Below, piece after piece: positions 52,731 through 61,839 of a stretch of DNA of 64,000 bases. Position 1 is the first letter of the stretch. Each line of letters begins with the position of its first letter. Under the pieces are notes generated by a model. That model was not told the origin of the DNA. It saw only the letters and a list, made by a program, of their open reading frames with translations, and did not search any database. Source of the stretch: Diaminobutyricibacter sp. McL0608 (GTDB taxonomy: Bacteria > Actinomycetota > Actinomycetes > Actinomycetales > Microbacteriaceae); the NCBI RefSeq assembly GCF_039613825.1, contig NZ_CP154826.1, forward strand, positions 3,286,001 through 3,350,000, in the 5' to 3' direction. The position numbers were made by a program, and so were the translations under genes.

Positions 52731-54794
52731 ATGACAACTCCCGCATCCGTCGACAGCGACCTCCAGTTCCCCGAACACGAGTTCCGGTTTCCCCGAGTCA
52801 GCCCTGTCGCCACCATCCTCGTCCTGTGCGTGCCCCTGAGCTTGGCATTCACTCTCCTTGCGATGACATTCTCCGGAGCGTTCCTGACCGGGCGTGCCCT
52901 CTCCGACCCGGGAGATGTCGTCACCTACGGGCTGCCGATCGCGCGCACCATCCACGACCTCGCCGCAGCAGCGACCGTCGGCTTCCTCGTCGTCGCGTCC
53001 TTCATCACGCCGGGGCAGACAAAGCAACCCGGTCAGGCCGGCTGGTCTCAGAGCCGCGCCACCCGCTGGGCGGCGTGGGCCGGGTCCGTCTGGTTCGCGG
53101 CCGCCATCGTCGTCATGGTGCTGAGCGGGATCGACATCTCCGGTGTCGCTCCCGGAGACCCGGTCTTCTTTCCCACGCTCGGCACCTTCCTGTTCAGCGT
53201 CGAGCTCGGCGAGTCGCTGGTCGTCTCTGCGACCTGCATCCTGGTAGCGACGATCATCGCCGCTCTGGCCCGGCGGCTCACGTCGGTCGGGGTGTCCTGC
53301 GGGTTCGCGATCTTCGCCCTGCTCCCGCTCGCTTTGGCCGGGCACGCGGCAGGGTCTTTCGAACACGCCAACGCGGTGAACAGCCTCGCACTCCACCTCG
53401 TGGGTGTGACCGTCTGGGTCGGCGGCCTCCTCGCCCTGCTGCTGATGCGCAAGACCATCAAGGGCGGCTACGGCACCGCTCTCGGACGCTACTCGGTGCT
53501 CGCCGCCTGGGCGTTCGCCGGTGTCGCCTTCTCCGGCGTCATCAACTCGTCCCTGCGTCTCGGATCATTCAGCGACCTGCTGCAACCGTATGGACTCCTC
53601 ATCGTCGCCAAAGCGACCATCCTGATCCTGCTCGGCATCGCCGGCGCCTTCCAGCGCCGCCTGGTCATTCCCAGGCTGCGAAAGGATCCGACGAACCGAC
53701 GGCTCTTCGCACGGTTCGCCCTCACCGAGCTGGTGTTCATGGCCATCGCCATCGGAATCTCCGTCGGACTCTCCCGAAGCGCCCCGCCGGTCTCCCAGCA
53801 GCCTCTGACCGGCGACGACCTGCAGGAGGGTCTGCTCGGGTTCCCCTACCCGCCGCCAGTCACCTTCATCCGCATGTTCACTGTCTTCCACGTCGACTGG
53901 GTCTGGCTACTGCTCGCCGGTGTGCTCGCCGGCCTGTACCTCTGGGGGTTCATCCGGATTCGGCGTCGCGGCGACAAATGGCCGGTGTACCGTCTCATCT
54001 GCTGGCTGGCCGGATGTGTCGTGCTGGTCTGGGTGACCAGTGGTGGGGCGGCAGTCTACGGGCTCGTGCACTTCAGCTCCCACATGATCCAGCACATGGG
54101 CCTGATGATGTTCGCCCCACCACTCCTCGTCCTCGGCGGACCTGTTCTGCTCGCCCTCCGCGTGCTCCCCACCAGGCACGACGGCAGCCGGGGCGTCCGC
54201 GAATGGCTCCTGCTCTTCACGCACTCCCGGTTCCTGCGTTTCCTCACCAGACCCCCGGTGGCCGGCGTGCTCTTCGCTGGAAGCCTCATCATCTTCTACT
54301 ACTCGCCTGCGTTCCAATCGGCCCTGTTCTCACACGAATGGCACGTCGCGATGTGCATCCACTTCCTCCTCAGCGGCTACCTCTTCTTCTGGGTCTTCAT
54401 CGGCATCGACCCCGGCCCGCCCCGACCCGCCTACCCGATCCTGTTCATCGTGCTGCTCGCCACCCTCGCCTTCCACGCCTTCTTCGGCGTTGCCCTCATG
54501 GAAAGCCAGGGCATCCTCGCCATCGACTGGTGGCACGCCCTCGGCCAGACCAACAACACTGCCCTCCTCGCCGACCAGCACGTCGGCGGCGGAATCGCCT
54601 GGGGCGCCTCCGAAATCCCCATGGTCCTCGTCGCCCTCGGCGTCGCCTACCAATGGACCAAATCCGACGAGCGCACCGCCAAACGACTCGACCGCCAAGC
54701 CGATAGAGACGGTGACGCCGACCTCAACGCCTACAACGACCGACTCCGAGAGCTCAGCGAACGGGATGCCGAACCCCACGACCGCCTAGGCTAG
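52731..54794 (+). CDS. CopD-CtaG fusion membrane protein
   Basis: The ATG at 52731 follows gaagagg and is preferred over the TTG 12 bases upstream, giving 687 residues. The first half (about 20-350) is a CopD-type membrane domain with HLVGVTVWVGGLLALLL and FSGVINSSLRLGS. The second half (about 360-650) is a CtaG/caa3-assembly domain with FSSHMIQHMGLMMFAPPLLV, FHAFFGVALMESQGILAIDW and DQHVGGGIAWGASEIPMVLV, where His and Met are placed to bind copper. Such fusions likely import copper across the membrane and supply it to oxidase assembly. It is last in the copper operon. The C-terminal 40 residues are charged and cytoplasmic. Confidence 0.93.
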   Translation: MTTPASVDSDLQFPEHEFRFPRVSPVATILVLCVPLSLAFTLLAMTFSGAFLTGRALSDPGDVVTYGLPIARTIHDLAAAATVGFLVVASFITPGQTKQPGQAGWSQSRATRWAAWAGSVWFAAAIVVMVLSGIDISGVAPGDPVFFPTLGTFLFSVELGESLVVSATCILVATIIAALARRLTSVGVSCGFAIFALLPLALAGHAAGSFEHANAVNSLALHLVGVTVWVGGLLALLLMRKTIKGGYGTALGRYSVLAAWAFAGVAFSGVINSSLRLGSFSDLLQPYGLLIVAKATILILLGIAGAFQRRLVIPRLRKDPTNRRLFARFALTELVFMAIAIGISVGLSRSAPPVSQQPLTGDDLQEGLLGFPYPPPVTFIRMFTVFHVDWVWLLLAGVLAGLYLWGFIRIRRRGDKWPVYRLICWLAGCVVLVWVTSGGAAVYGLVHFSSHMIQHMGLMMFAPPLLVLGGPVLLALRVLPTRHDGSRGVREWLLLFTHSRFLRFLTRPPVAGVLFAGSLIIFYYSPAFQSALFSHEWHVAMCIHFLLSGYLFFWVFIGIDPGPPRPAYPILFIVLLATLAFHAFFGVALMESQGILAIDWWHALGQTNNTALLADQHVGGGIAWGASEIPMVLVALGVAYQWTKSDERTAKRLDRQADRDGDADLNAYNDRLRELSERDAEPHDRLG

Positions 54795-55885
54795 CCCGGC
54801 GCGAGTCGCAGCATGGCGTTGCGTGCCCGGATGCCCGCGGCGGTTGCGGGTACAAGAAAACGCGAGGCGATGGATGCTCCCCGCTGAGCACGACGGACAT
54901 TGCGTCGGTGCTCCTGCTCGTAGGCGCTGAAGGCGGCGGTGTGGTCGTCGCCGTGGGTCCCGACCGCGGATGCAAGGCTGTGCGCGCCGATGATCGCGTT
55001 GCTGGATCCCTCCCCGAGGAGGGAGAGACAGCTGGCAGCGTCACCGAGCAACGCGATGCGGCCGCGGTGCCAGGTCGGAACCACCATGCGCGTGACCATG
55101 TCCACGTAGACGTCGTCGGCTGCGCGCCAGCGATCCAACAGGCTTGGCGCCAGCCACCCGACATCGGCATAGGCGTCCGCGACGAGCTTTTTGGAAGCCG
55201 CCTGGTCGCGCTGGTCGACTACTCGATCGGTGCGGAAGATGAACGCCGCACCCGGATGACCGCCAGCCGGATGCACGGCCAGCATCCGGCCCGGTTCGTT
55301 GTAGATCAGCACACTCGTCGGATCCGCGATGTCGATGTCGGCGCGCACGGTTCCGATGGCCATTCCGAAGGGTCGCGCGTACGCAGTCTCCGGACCGAAC
55401 GCCAGGCGGCGAACGGTCGAGTGCACCCCGTCCGCGCCGACCACCAGATCGAACCGACGATCCATCGAGCGTTCAAAAGTCACGTCCACTCCGTCTGGGT
55501 GCTGGGTCAGAGCGGTGACGGTATCGCCGGACAGCAGCTCAACGTCGGGCCGCACGGTATCGAGCACGGCCGCAGCCAAGTCGGCCCGTGCGATCTCGAT
55601 CTCGCTCGCTCCCGCGCGGCGAGTCCGCATCGACGCGCGGGTGCGGCCGGTCGCGTCGACGAAAGCCGCGTGGCTCACCCCAGTGTCTGAGGCGCGCAAC
55701 CGCTCGTCGACTCCCATCGCTGCCGTGATCGAGAGAGCCTCGCCGCGCACGTCGACCGGGCTTCCACTCGAACGCATCTCCGCCGCCCGTTCGACGATCG
55801 AAACGCTCCAGCCGGATCGGGAAAGCCAGAATGCCAGCGTGGCACCCGCGATGCCTGCTCCGGAAATGAGCAGTTTCTTCGGCAT
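54791..55885 (-). CDS. FAD-dependent monooxygenase (PheA/TetX-like)
   Basis: The 364-residue protein has FAD motif 1 LLISGAGIAGATLAFWLSRS, the DG motif RFDLVVGADGVHSTVRRLAF and motif 3 RGRIALLGDAASCLSLLGEG. It belongs to the group A flavoprotein hydroxylases, which use NADPH and oxygen on aromatics or antibiotics. It is third in a TetR-controlled operon whose first gene is a second monooxygenase of the same family. The 75 bases before its start hold no clear promoter. The stop overlaps the end of the CopD-CtaG gene by four bases (convergent). Confidence 0.93.
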   Translation of the reverse strand: MPKKLLISGAGIAGATLAFWLSRSGWSVSIVERAAEMRSSGSPVDVRGEALSITAAMGVDERLRASDTGVSHAAFVDATGRTRASMRTRRAGASEIEIARADLAAAVLDTVRPDVELLSGDTVTALTQHPDGVDVTFERSMDRRFDLVVGADGVHSTVRRLAFGPETAYARPFGMAIGTVRADIDIADPTSVLIYNEPGRMLAVHPAGGHPGAAFIFRTDRVVDQRDQAASKKLVADAYADVGWLAPSLLDRWRAADDVYVDMVTRMVVPTWHRGRIALLGDAASCLSLLGEGSSNAIIGAHSLASAVGTHGDDHTAAFSAYEQEHRRNVRRAQRGASIASRFLVPATAAGIRARNAMLRLAPG

Positions 55886-55960
55886 CGTCAGCCCCTTCGC
55901 GCCTGATGTAACTTCTGCGGAAAATCATCGAACGCATCGGCCCCATGGACGGCTACCCAG

Positions 55961-56578
55961 TCAGGGACCGACTGCTCCTCTGATCATGCTCATCAGCGAC
56001 CCGATCAGCCCCTGCAGGGCGTCGTCGTCGACCTCTTGCGACATGAGCCAGACATCCATCGCCTCGCCCATGCCCATCGCGACCGCTATCAGCAGGGTGG
56101 GCGGGACGTCGTCGCGCACCGCTCCCACACTTTGCCCGGTGGCGAGCACCTGCGCGATCCACGGGAGGGATGACTGTTCCAGTTCCTCCTGCGCCTTCTG
56201 TGACGCGGGGCTTCTTGCCGCGGCGGCCCAGCCGCGCAGCATGGCCGCCAACTGTGGTGACGCGATGAGCGCTCGCGTCAGCCGGAGGTAGTAGTCGCCC
56301 AGAACAGACCAGAAGGCGTCGGCATCCGCCACCCCCAGGTCGGGCAACGGACCGACCTGCTCGAACAGCCCGGCCAGGCCGACCTGCGCGACGTAGGCAT
56401 ACAGATCCTCCTTGCCGTCGAAGTAGTAGTACATCGACCCCTTGGAGATCCCGGCGGCATCGATCACCCGGTTGAGCGAGGCGTCATGAAACCCCCGCGA
56501 CGCGAACTCGTCGAGGGCCGCCTGCACGATCGACTGTTGCTGAGCCACAGGCAATTTCGTGAATCTGGGTCGCACCAT
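55961..56578 (-). CDS. TetR family transcriptional regulator
   Basis: The 205-residue regulator has the N-terminal TetR helix-turn-helix (IVQAALDEFASRGFHDASLN, RVIDAAGISKGSMYYYFDGK, EDLYAYV) and an all-helical C-terminal ligand domain that carries the dimer interface. The ATG at 56578 lies four bases after the upstream monooxygenase stop, so it is made from the same message. The operator at 57791-57822 lies over the operon promoter, so it probably represses its own operon until a ligand binds, most likely a substrate of the two flanking monooxygenases. Confidence 0.93.
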   Translation of the reverse strand: MVRPRFTKLPVAQQQSIVQAALDEFASRGFHDASLNRVIDAAGISKGSMYYYFDGKEDLYAYVAQVGLAGLFEQVGPLPDLGVADADAFWSVLGDYYLRLTRALIASPQLAAMLRGWAAAARSPASQKAQEELEQSSLPWIAQVLATGQSVGAVRDDVPPTLLIAVAMGMGEAMDVWLMSQEVDDDALQGLIGSLMSMIRGAVGP

Positions 56579-56582
56579 TCGC

Positions 56583-57767
56583 TCAGTGTGCCGCAGCCTG
56601 TTCCGGAAACGACGGGAGCTCGACGCGATCGTGGAAACTCCTGCCCATCACGATGTCGCCAACCTTCGGAAGACCCATCATCTTCAACACCGAATTCCTG
56701 ACGAAAAGCTGGAACCTGTTCTTCGGGGCGAACGCCAGACCCAATCCCTGGGCAGCATCCTGCTTGGAACGTATCAGCGGGGCCAGCCGCTCCTCGTAGC
56801 GGGCAAACGCCTCGCGGTGGTCGCTGGTTCGTGCGAGCTCCGCCGCCAGCGTGTACGCCTCCACCATGGCCAGCGCCGAGCCCTGACCAGCAAGGAAGGA
56901 CGGACACGCGCCGGCATCGCCCACCAAGGCAATGCGGCCGGTCGACCACGACGGCATCTGAATCTGGCTCACCGAATCGAAGTAGAAGTTCTTCGCGTTC
57001 GGCATGACCGCAAGCATCTCGGGAACCTCCCACGCAAAACCACCAAGCTTCTCGCGCAGCAGGGCCTCCTGTGCCGAGCGCTCGGCCGGCACGTCGCCGT
57101 CGTGCCGCAGGCTGAACAGGAGCAGCGTGGCGTCGTCGCGGAAAGAGAGGCGGATCGCCTGAAACCCGACCTCGGCGTACATCATCGCGACGAGCTCGTC
57201 ACGTTGCGGGTATCCGTCCGCGTCGAACGCGACCACCACCATGCCGAGATACTTCTCGAATTGCTCGTCCGGACCGAAAGCGAGCCGTCGGACCCGGGAG
57301 TGCAGGCCATCCGCGCCGATGACGAGATCGAAATCGCGGATGCTCCCGCTCTCGAAGGTGACCCGAACACGCTCGCCGTCGTCGGCGAGCTCTCGCACCG
57401 TGTCGTCGAGCACCAGCTCCACCGCGCCGCCGAGGGCGTCGTAGATGACCGCGGCGAGGTCAGTTCGCGGAATGCTCAGATACCGCTCGTTCGACTCGAT
57501 CACGGCCTCGGGATTGAACGACGCGATCTTGCGACCATTGCGATCGACCGCTCTCGCCTCGGTGAACAGGTAGCCGCGCGTGCGCAGTTCGGGCACGATG
57601 CCCATCCGCTCGGCCACATCGAAGCCGGCACCCCAGAAGTCGATCAGGTAGCCGCCGCTGCGCAGTTCGGGAGCATGTTCCACGATGGTGACCTCGTGGC
57701 CCGACTTGTTCAGCCAGAACGCCAGTGTGGGGCCGGCGATCCCGGCTCCTACGATCAAGACCTTCAT
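56583..57767 (-). CDS. FAD-dependent monooxygenase (group A, TetX-like)
   Basis: The 394-residue protein has VLIVGAGIAGPTLAFWLNKS, then SIRDFDLVIGADGLHSRVRR, then STGRIALVGDAGACPSFLAG, the three FAD signatures. It shares the overall pattern of the 364-residue enzyme downstream, but the two differ enough to act on different substrates. Its C-terminus (LKMMGLPKVGDIVMGR) is typical of a subgroup annotated as FAD-binding monooxygenases in actinobacteria. It is the first gene of the TetR operon, with its ATG 24 bases from the operator. Confidence 0.93.
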   Translation of the reverse strand: MKVLIVGAGIAGPTLAFWLNKSGHEVTIVEHAPELRSGGYLIDFWGAGFDVAERMGIVPELRTRGYLFTEARAVDRNGRKIASFNPEAVIESNERYLSIPRTDLAAVIYDALGGAVELVLDDTVRELADDGERVRVTFESGSIRDFDLVIGADGLHSRVRRLAFGPDEQFEKYLGMVVVAFDADGYPQRDELVAMMYAEVGFQAIRLSFRDDATLLLFSLRHDGDVPAERSAQEALLREKLGGFAWEVPEMLAVMPNAKNFYFDSVSQIQMPSWSTGRIALVGDAGACPSFLAGQGSALAMVEAYTLAAELARTSDHREAFARYEERLAPLIRSKQDAAQGLGLAFAPKNRFQLFVRNSVLKMMGLPKVGDIVMGRSFHDRVELPSFPEQAAAH

Positions 57768-57790
57768 GACGAATCCTCTCCGGCCATCGC

Positions 57791-57830
57791 TTTAGACCGC
57801 CAGTCTAAACCACGGGTCTAAAACCATCAA
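57791..57830 (-). promoter_or_regulatory. promoter and TetR operator of the monooxygenase operon
   Basis: On the plus strand TTTAGAC (57791-57797), GTCTAAA (57803-57809) and GTCTAAA (57816-57822) form a perfect inverted repeat plus a third half-site. On the minus strand -35 TTGATG (57830-57825), a 17-base spacer and -10 TAGACT (57807-57802) make a good promoter, and the half-sites cover the -10 and the spacer. This is a textbook arrangement for repression by the TetR protein encoded in the operon. Confidence 0.75.
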
Positions 57831-57940
57831 TGGCGCAGTACCACTTCAGATGGATTTGTTCAGTCCGCCGATTGGACGACGACCGGCCGAGTTTCACGGC
57901 TCGACGTCGACCATCTCGCCGGAACTTTACGCCCTCGCGA

Positions 57941-59419
57941 TCACGGCGCAGGAGGGTCAGTAGTCGTATCGAAAAGGTGCCCGAGGTGGGCGTCGGGTTC
58001 CGCGAGCGTGAGCACGACGTCTCCTGCTTGCAATCGGGTTGATCCACGCACCTGGAGCATCCGCCCGCCTCGGTTGACCATACTGATCCACCCGTCCTCG
58101 CCGAGGTCGAGCGCTTCGATCGTCGACCCGTCGGCGACGGAGCCACCGGAGACGGTGAGCCGGTGGAGACCGGTGGGCTCTTCGTTGAAGCGCAGGCCGA
58201 GCGACCAGGGCTCCGGCTCGACGACGCGCATCTGCACTCCGAAGAGTCGCGCGAACAGAGGGATCAGCCCGCCCTGCAAGACCACGGAGACCAGAACGAC
58301 GATGAAGATCAGAGCGTAGATCCGGGAGGCGTGGGGAACGTCTGCGGTGATGATGAACATGCCGAGGAGGATCGGCACCGCCCCTTTCAATCCGGCCCAC
58401 ACGATGAAGCCGCGCTCTCCCCAGCGCAGTCGGGTCGGAACCAGAAGGAGTCCGACGAAGATCGGTCGGATGACGAAGATGATCAGGGCGGCAATGCCGA
58501 GCCCGGTCCACAGGATTCCCGGGTCGAATGCGTCCTTCAGCGAGACGCTCAGCCCGAGGACGACGAACACGATGATCTCGGCGAGGCTTGCGATCCCGCC
58601 GCTGAAACGCTCGATCTCGCGTTTGTAGGGGGCCCGGCCGTCGCCGATCACGATTCCCGCGAGGAACACTGCGAGAAAGCCGGACCCGTGAAGGATCGTC
58701 GCGGCCGCATAGATGAGGGCAGCAAACGCGATCGCCCGGAGGGAATAGAGCGCCTCGCTCGGCAGCGCGACCTTCCGTGTCAGCTTCATGAGCGCCCAGC
58801 CGCCGACGAGGCCGACCACGGAGCCGACCACCATCTGTAGAGCGAACTCGCCCGCGCCGGCAAGCAGCCCAACCAGGCCGGTGCCGGTCCCGGTCGCAGC
58901 CAGAAGGCTCACCATCAGTGCGATCCCGACAGGGTCGTTCGCCCCCGACTCGCCCTCGAGTATCGTTCCTGTGCGCCCTGCGATCTCACGTTTGCCCAGA
59001 ACAGAGAAGACGACGGCCGGATCAGTTGGCGACAGCGCGGTGCCGACGAGCAACGACGCCTGCCACGAGAAGCCGAAAAAGAAGTGCGCGGCCAGTGCGA
59101 TCCCCGTCGCGGTGAGCGCGGTGCCGATGATGCCGACGACGGTTATGGTGCCTGCGGAGGCGCGGAATCGGCGCCAGCCGATGTGCATCCCGCCGTCGAA
59201 GAGGACGAAGACAAGCGCGACCGTCACGATCCGTTCGTTGACGACGTTCGAGACGGTACCGAGAACCGGGAAGAGCGTGGATGCCGCCGACGCGGCCAGC
59301 AGGAACAGCGCCGGTGCCGGAACCCGGATCCACGCACTCAGACGGCTCGACATCACTGCCGCGATCAAAGCCGCCGCAGCGACAAAGACCACCACACTGA
59401 ACGGCTCGATGTCGATCAC
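57941..59419 (-). CDS. CPA1-family potassium/proton antiporter with C-terminal TrkA-C domain
   Basis: The 492-residue protein has about 12 hydrophobic helices with GTALSPTDPAVVFSVLG and GESGANDPVGIALMVSLLAA, the conserved Asp-containing ion path of CPA1 exchangers. A cytoplasmic RCK/TrkA-C domain follows from about residue 400 (LTVSGGSVADGSTIEALDLG, GSTRLQAGDVVLTLAEPDAH), which in YhaU/NhaP2-type proteins senses ligands. It exchanges K+ or Na+ for protons. The ATG at 59419 gives MIDIEPFSVVVFVAAA. It lies 120 bases before the TetR operon promoter and is not co-transcribed with it. Confidence 0.93.
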   Translation of the reverse strand: MIDIEPFSVVVFVAAAALIAAVMSSRLSAWIRVPAPALFLLAASAASTLFPVLGTVSNVVNERIVTVALVFVLFDGGMHIGWRRFRASAGTITVVGIIGTALTATGIALAAHFFFGFSWQASLLVGTALSPTDPAVVFSVLGKREIAGRTGTILEGESGANDPVGIALMVSLLAATGTGTGLVGLLAGAGEFALQMVVGSVVGLVGGWALMKLTRKVALPSEALYSLRAIAFAALIYAAATILHGSGFLAVFLAGIVIGDGRAPYKREIERFSGGIASLAEIIVFVVLGLSVSLKDAFDPGILWTGLGIAALIIFVIRPIFVGLLLVPTRLRWGERGFIVWAGLKGAVPILLGMFIITADVPHASRIYALIFIVVLVSVVLQGGLIPLFARLFGVQMRVVEPEPWSLGLRFNEEPTGLHRLTVSGGSVADGSTIEALDLGEDGWISMVNRGGRMLQVRGSTRLQAGDVVLTLAEPDAHLGHLFDTTTDPPAP

Positions 59420-59620
59420 GAGCTGGCGACCCAGCAGCTACCGAAACCCGCCATGCCGTCCTCCCAGTCAAGGCGCACCAACCAGACGCCGACCAGACTT
59501 CCCGGCACACCTGACCCGACACTCAGCATCGCGACACGACCACGCTACTCCCAGACCGCGTCTCGGCCGCCGAGTTCCGAGGCTTCGTCCAATAGAGGTG
59601 CACGCGCACGCTCGTTGGCC

Positions 59621-61618
59621 TCAGTTGCTCTGGCACGCCGGCGGGTAAATGTCCGGTGGCAGCACATTCTGCTCGCACACGGTGACCCTGTCGACCAGGG
59701 TCCAGCCGCCCTCGACCCATTTGAAGATCTGGGTCGTCTCACTCTGCGGGTGCGAGACACCGGCTGCAGCCCAGATCCCCGAGCAGAAGATCTCACTGAC
59801 CGTCCCCTCGCGTCCCGCCTTGGTCAATTCGGCCTGCAACTGTTCGACCGTGCATTGAGGGGATGCCGCAGCCGAGGCTGTAGGCGAGGGAGTCGGAACC
59901 GCGGACTCTGTCGATGGGGATCCACCGTAGACGATCGCGCCGGTCGGCCCGTCGATCTCGCCGAGGTGCGACCAGGTCGTGCCGTCAGTGCTCGACATGA
60001 CGGATGAGCTGATGGCGGCATTCTGCGGATTGGGGGATCCCGCGATCCAGGTCGTGGCAATCCAGTGCCCGCCTCCAAACCCGACGGATTCGATCAAGTC
60101 CTGTGCGAAAGCGTCGGGGTACCCTGTCGCCCATCGAATTCCGTCGGGGCTCAGGGACGTCGCGCCACCGGGCTGCGACCCGGTCCGGTTCGACGCGATC
60201 AACCAGGCGCTGTCGCCGGGTGCGAGGTGCCCGTTCGAAACACCGGTGATCGAATCGTCGTTCTGGGTCGTCCAGTCGATTCCGTTCTGGCTTTCGAAAG
60301 TGATGAGCGGGGACTTCTGGATGCTGCCAGCGAGCGCTATCCATTTCCCGTCGTGGAAGCCGACCGAGAGGAACCCCTCCAGGTAGTAGGACTTGATGTA
60401 GTCGGTGATCGTGGTCAGGGTCCAGGTGCTGGTGTCGGTACTGGTGTAGATGTAGCCGACATGGGCGTAGAGCGTCTGGCCGTTCGTCGCGATCTCGGGA
60501 TCCGGTGATCCGACGGCGACCCACCGGCCGTCGCCGAAGGCGACGCCGGTGAGGTGGCCCGATACCGTTGCGACTCTCATCCAGGTGTGCAGGTCGGAAC
60601 TGCTGAAGATGTCGGACTGCGACGCCTCGGTCTGGATCGGGTCGGCTACCGCGATCCAGCGATCGCCTCCCCACGTGAGTCCGGTGACCAATTCGTCGGG
60701 GATGACGCCAACCGGGCTCCAGACGGTTCCGGCCGCACTCGTCTCGATCGTCGTCTGGTCGACGATGCTGTTGCCGGACGATGAGGTCAGCGCTGCGGCG
60801 ACCCATTCGCCGCTTCCGATGCCGACGGGCTGTGCATAGACCGCGCCGGTTCCGACGTCGACGAGCGTGAGCGAGTGGACCGCTTTTCCGGGTTGCACGG
60901 CGATCACGCCTGTCGGCGCATACCCGGGCCATGCTGGTCCGGTGATGTGCGCGGATGGGACCGCAAAGAGCTGGGGCGGTGTCAGTGGGTTGCCGCAATT
61001 GCATTTGACGCGTGGCGTCCCTGTCGCATCCACCATGACTGCGGTGCCGGCCTGGAGGACGGACAGCAACGATGTCGCCGATCCTTTGTGGTAGCCGTGA
61101 TTACCGACCAGGGTGTCGCTGTTGAGCAGGACCGGCGTCAGGGCAGCCACATATTTCGGGATGTCCGCCGCGGCGATCCCGAGGACGTGCGCCCAAGCCG
61201 CTGCCTTCTTCGGATTCGCTTGAAGGAATTTCACGAGCTGCTGGGGATCGCAGACCTGGGTGTTGCCGCTGCCGCCATAAAGTCCGGGTGTCGTGCCGGT
61301 GGCCACCGGGGTCTTCGTGTTGCTTGCGACCGGCAGCGTGGTGCGTAGTTGGGCGCTCTTCCTGGCCACTGTCGGGTCCGTCGCAGGGGTGGCGCCCTTC
61401 GCCACCGAGTTCGTGAACGGGTTGGGTCCTCGGGTCGCCGAGGGGATCAGGGTCACCGACGCGGCGGATGCGTTCCCCATCGCGACGATGACGATCACGG
61501 AGGCGGCAACGAGGAGCAGCACGGCGGCAATGCCCCCGGCAATCCACCCGCGTCGACGTGGAGCGCTCCCTGGCGCCGATCCAGCGTCGGAGGAGTTCGG
61601 CGGGACAGCAGAATTCAT
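59621..61618 (-). CDS. DUF6777 protein with C-terminal beta-propeller-like repeats
   Basis: The ATG at 61618 follows aaggagtcgcacc, a strong ribosome site, giving 665 residues. One N-terminal membrane helix (about 25-47) precedes the DUF6777 domain (about 55-230; SVTLIPSATRGPNPFTNSVA, NTQVCDPQQLVKFLQANPKK, PRVKCNCGNPLTPPQLFAV with two Cys). It is followed by WT/SxDG-rich repeats (SSDLHTWMRVATVSGHLTGV, SPDGIRWATGY, STDGTTWSHLGEIDG) of the kind seen in BNR/kelch propellers, ending in a Cys-containing tail. It is a large surface-exposed, membrane-anchored protein, perhaps for binding or adhesion; function unknown. Confidence 0.9.
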   Translation of the reverse strand: MNSAVPPNSSDAGSAPGSAPRRRGWIAGGIAAVLLLVAASVIVIVAMGNASAASVTLIPSATRGPNPFTNSVAKGATPATDPTVARKSAQLRTTLPVASNTKTPVATGTTPGLYGGSGNTQVCDPQQLVKFLQANPKKAAAWAHVLGIAAADIPKYVAALTPVLLNSDTLVGNHGYHKGSATSLLSVLQAGTAVMVDATGTPRVKCNCGNPLTPPQLFAVPSAHITGPAWPGYAPTGVIAVQPGKAVHSLTLVDVGTGAVYAQPVGIGSGEWVAAALTSSSGNSIVDQTTIETSAAGTVWSPVGVIPDELVTGLTWGGDRWIAVADPIQTEASQSDIFSSSDLHTWMRVATVSGHLTGVAFGDGRWVAVGSPDPEIATNGQTLYAHVGYIYTSTDTSTWTLTTITDYIKSYYLEGFLSVGFHDGKWIALAGSIQKSPLITFESQNGIDWTTQNDDSITGVSNGHLAPGDSAWLIASNRTGSQPGGATSLSPDGIRWATGYPDAFAQDLIESVGFGGGHWIATTWIAGSPNPQNAAISSSVMSSTDGTTWSHLGEIDGPTGAIVYGGSPSTESAVPTPSPTASAAASPQCTVEQLQAELTKAGREGTVSEIFCSGIWAAAGVSHPQSETTQIFKWVEGGWTLVDRVTVCEQNVLPPDIYPPACQSN

Positions 61619-61839
61619 GGTGCGACTCCTTCGCACAAGGTCCGCCGCGAAGTGCGGACATCCGAACGCTACTCCCCGACGTCACCTCGACGGAAGGCGT
61701 ACCTGATTTTTCCTCAGCTTATACATGGCGGGGTCGCAGCCGCCTGTCTGCTGCGTCTCGTAACGAGTGCGGTGGGGCGCACAGGGTGCAGACGTATCAA
61801 GAGGCCGCACTCTCGGCACGTGGCCTGAATTTGACGAGC

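Noticed and set aside
52826-54706. Long frame (about 626 codons) overlapping the CopD-CtaG gene
   Set aside because: Arg/Pro-rich out-of-frame translation; the CopD and CtaG motifs are in the other frame.
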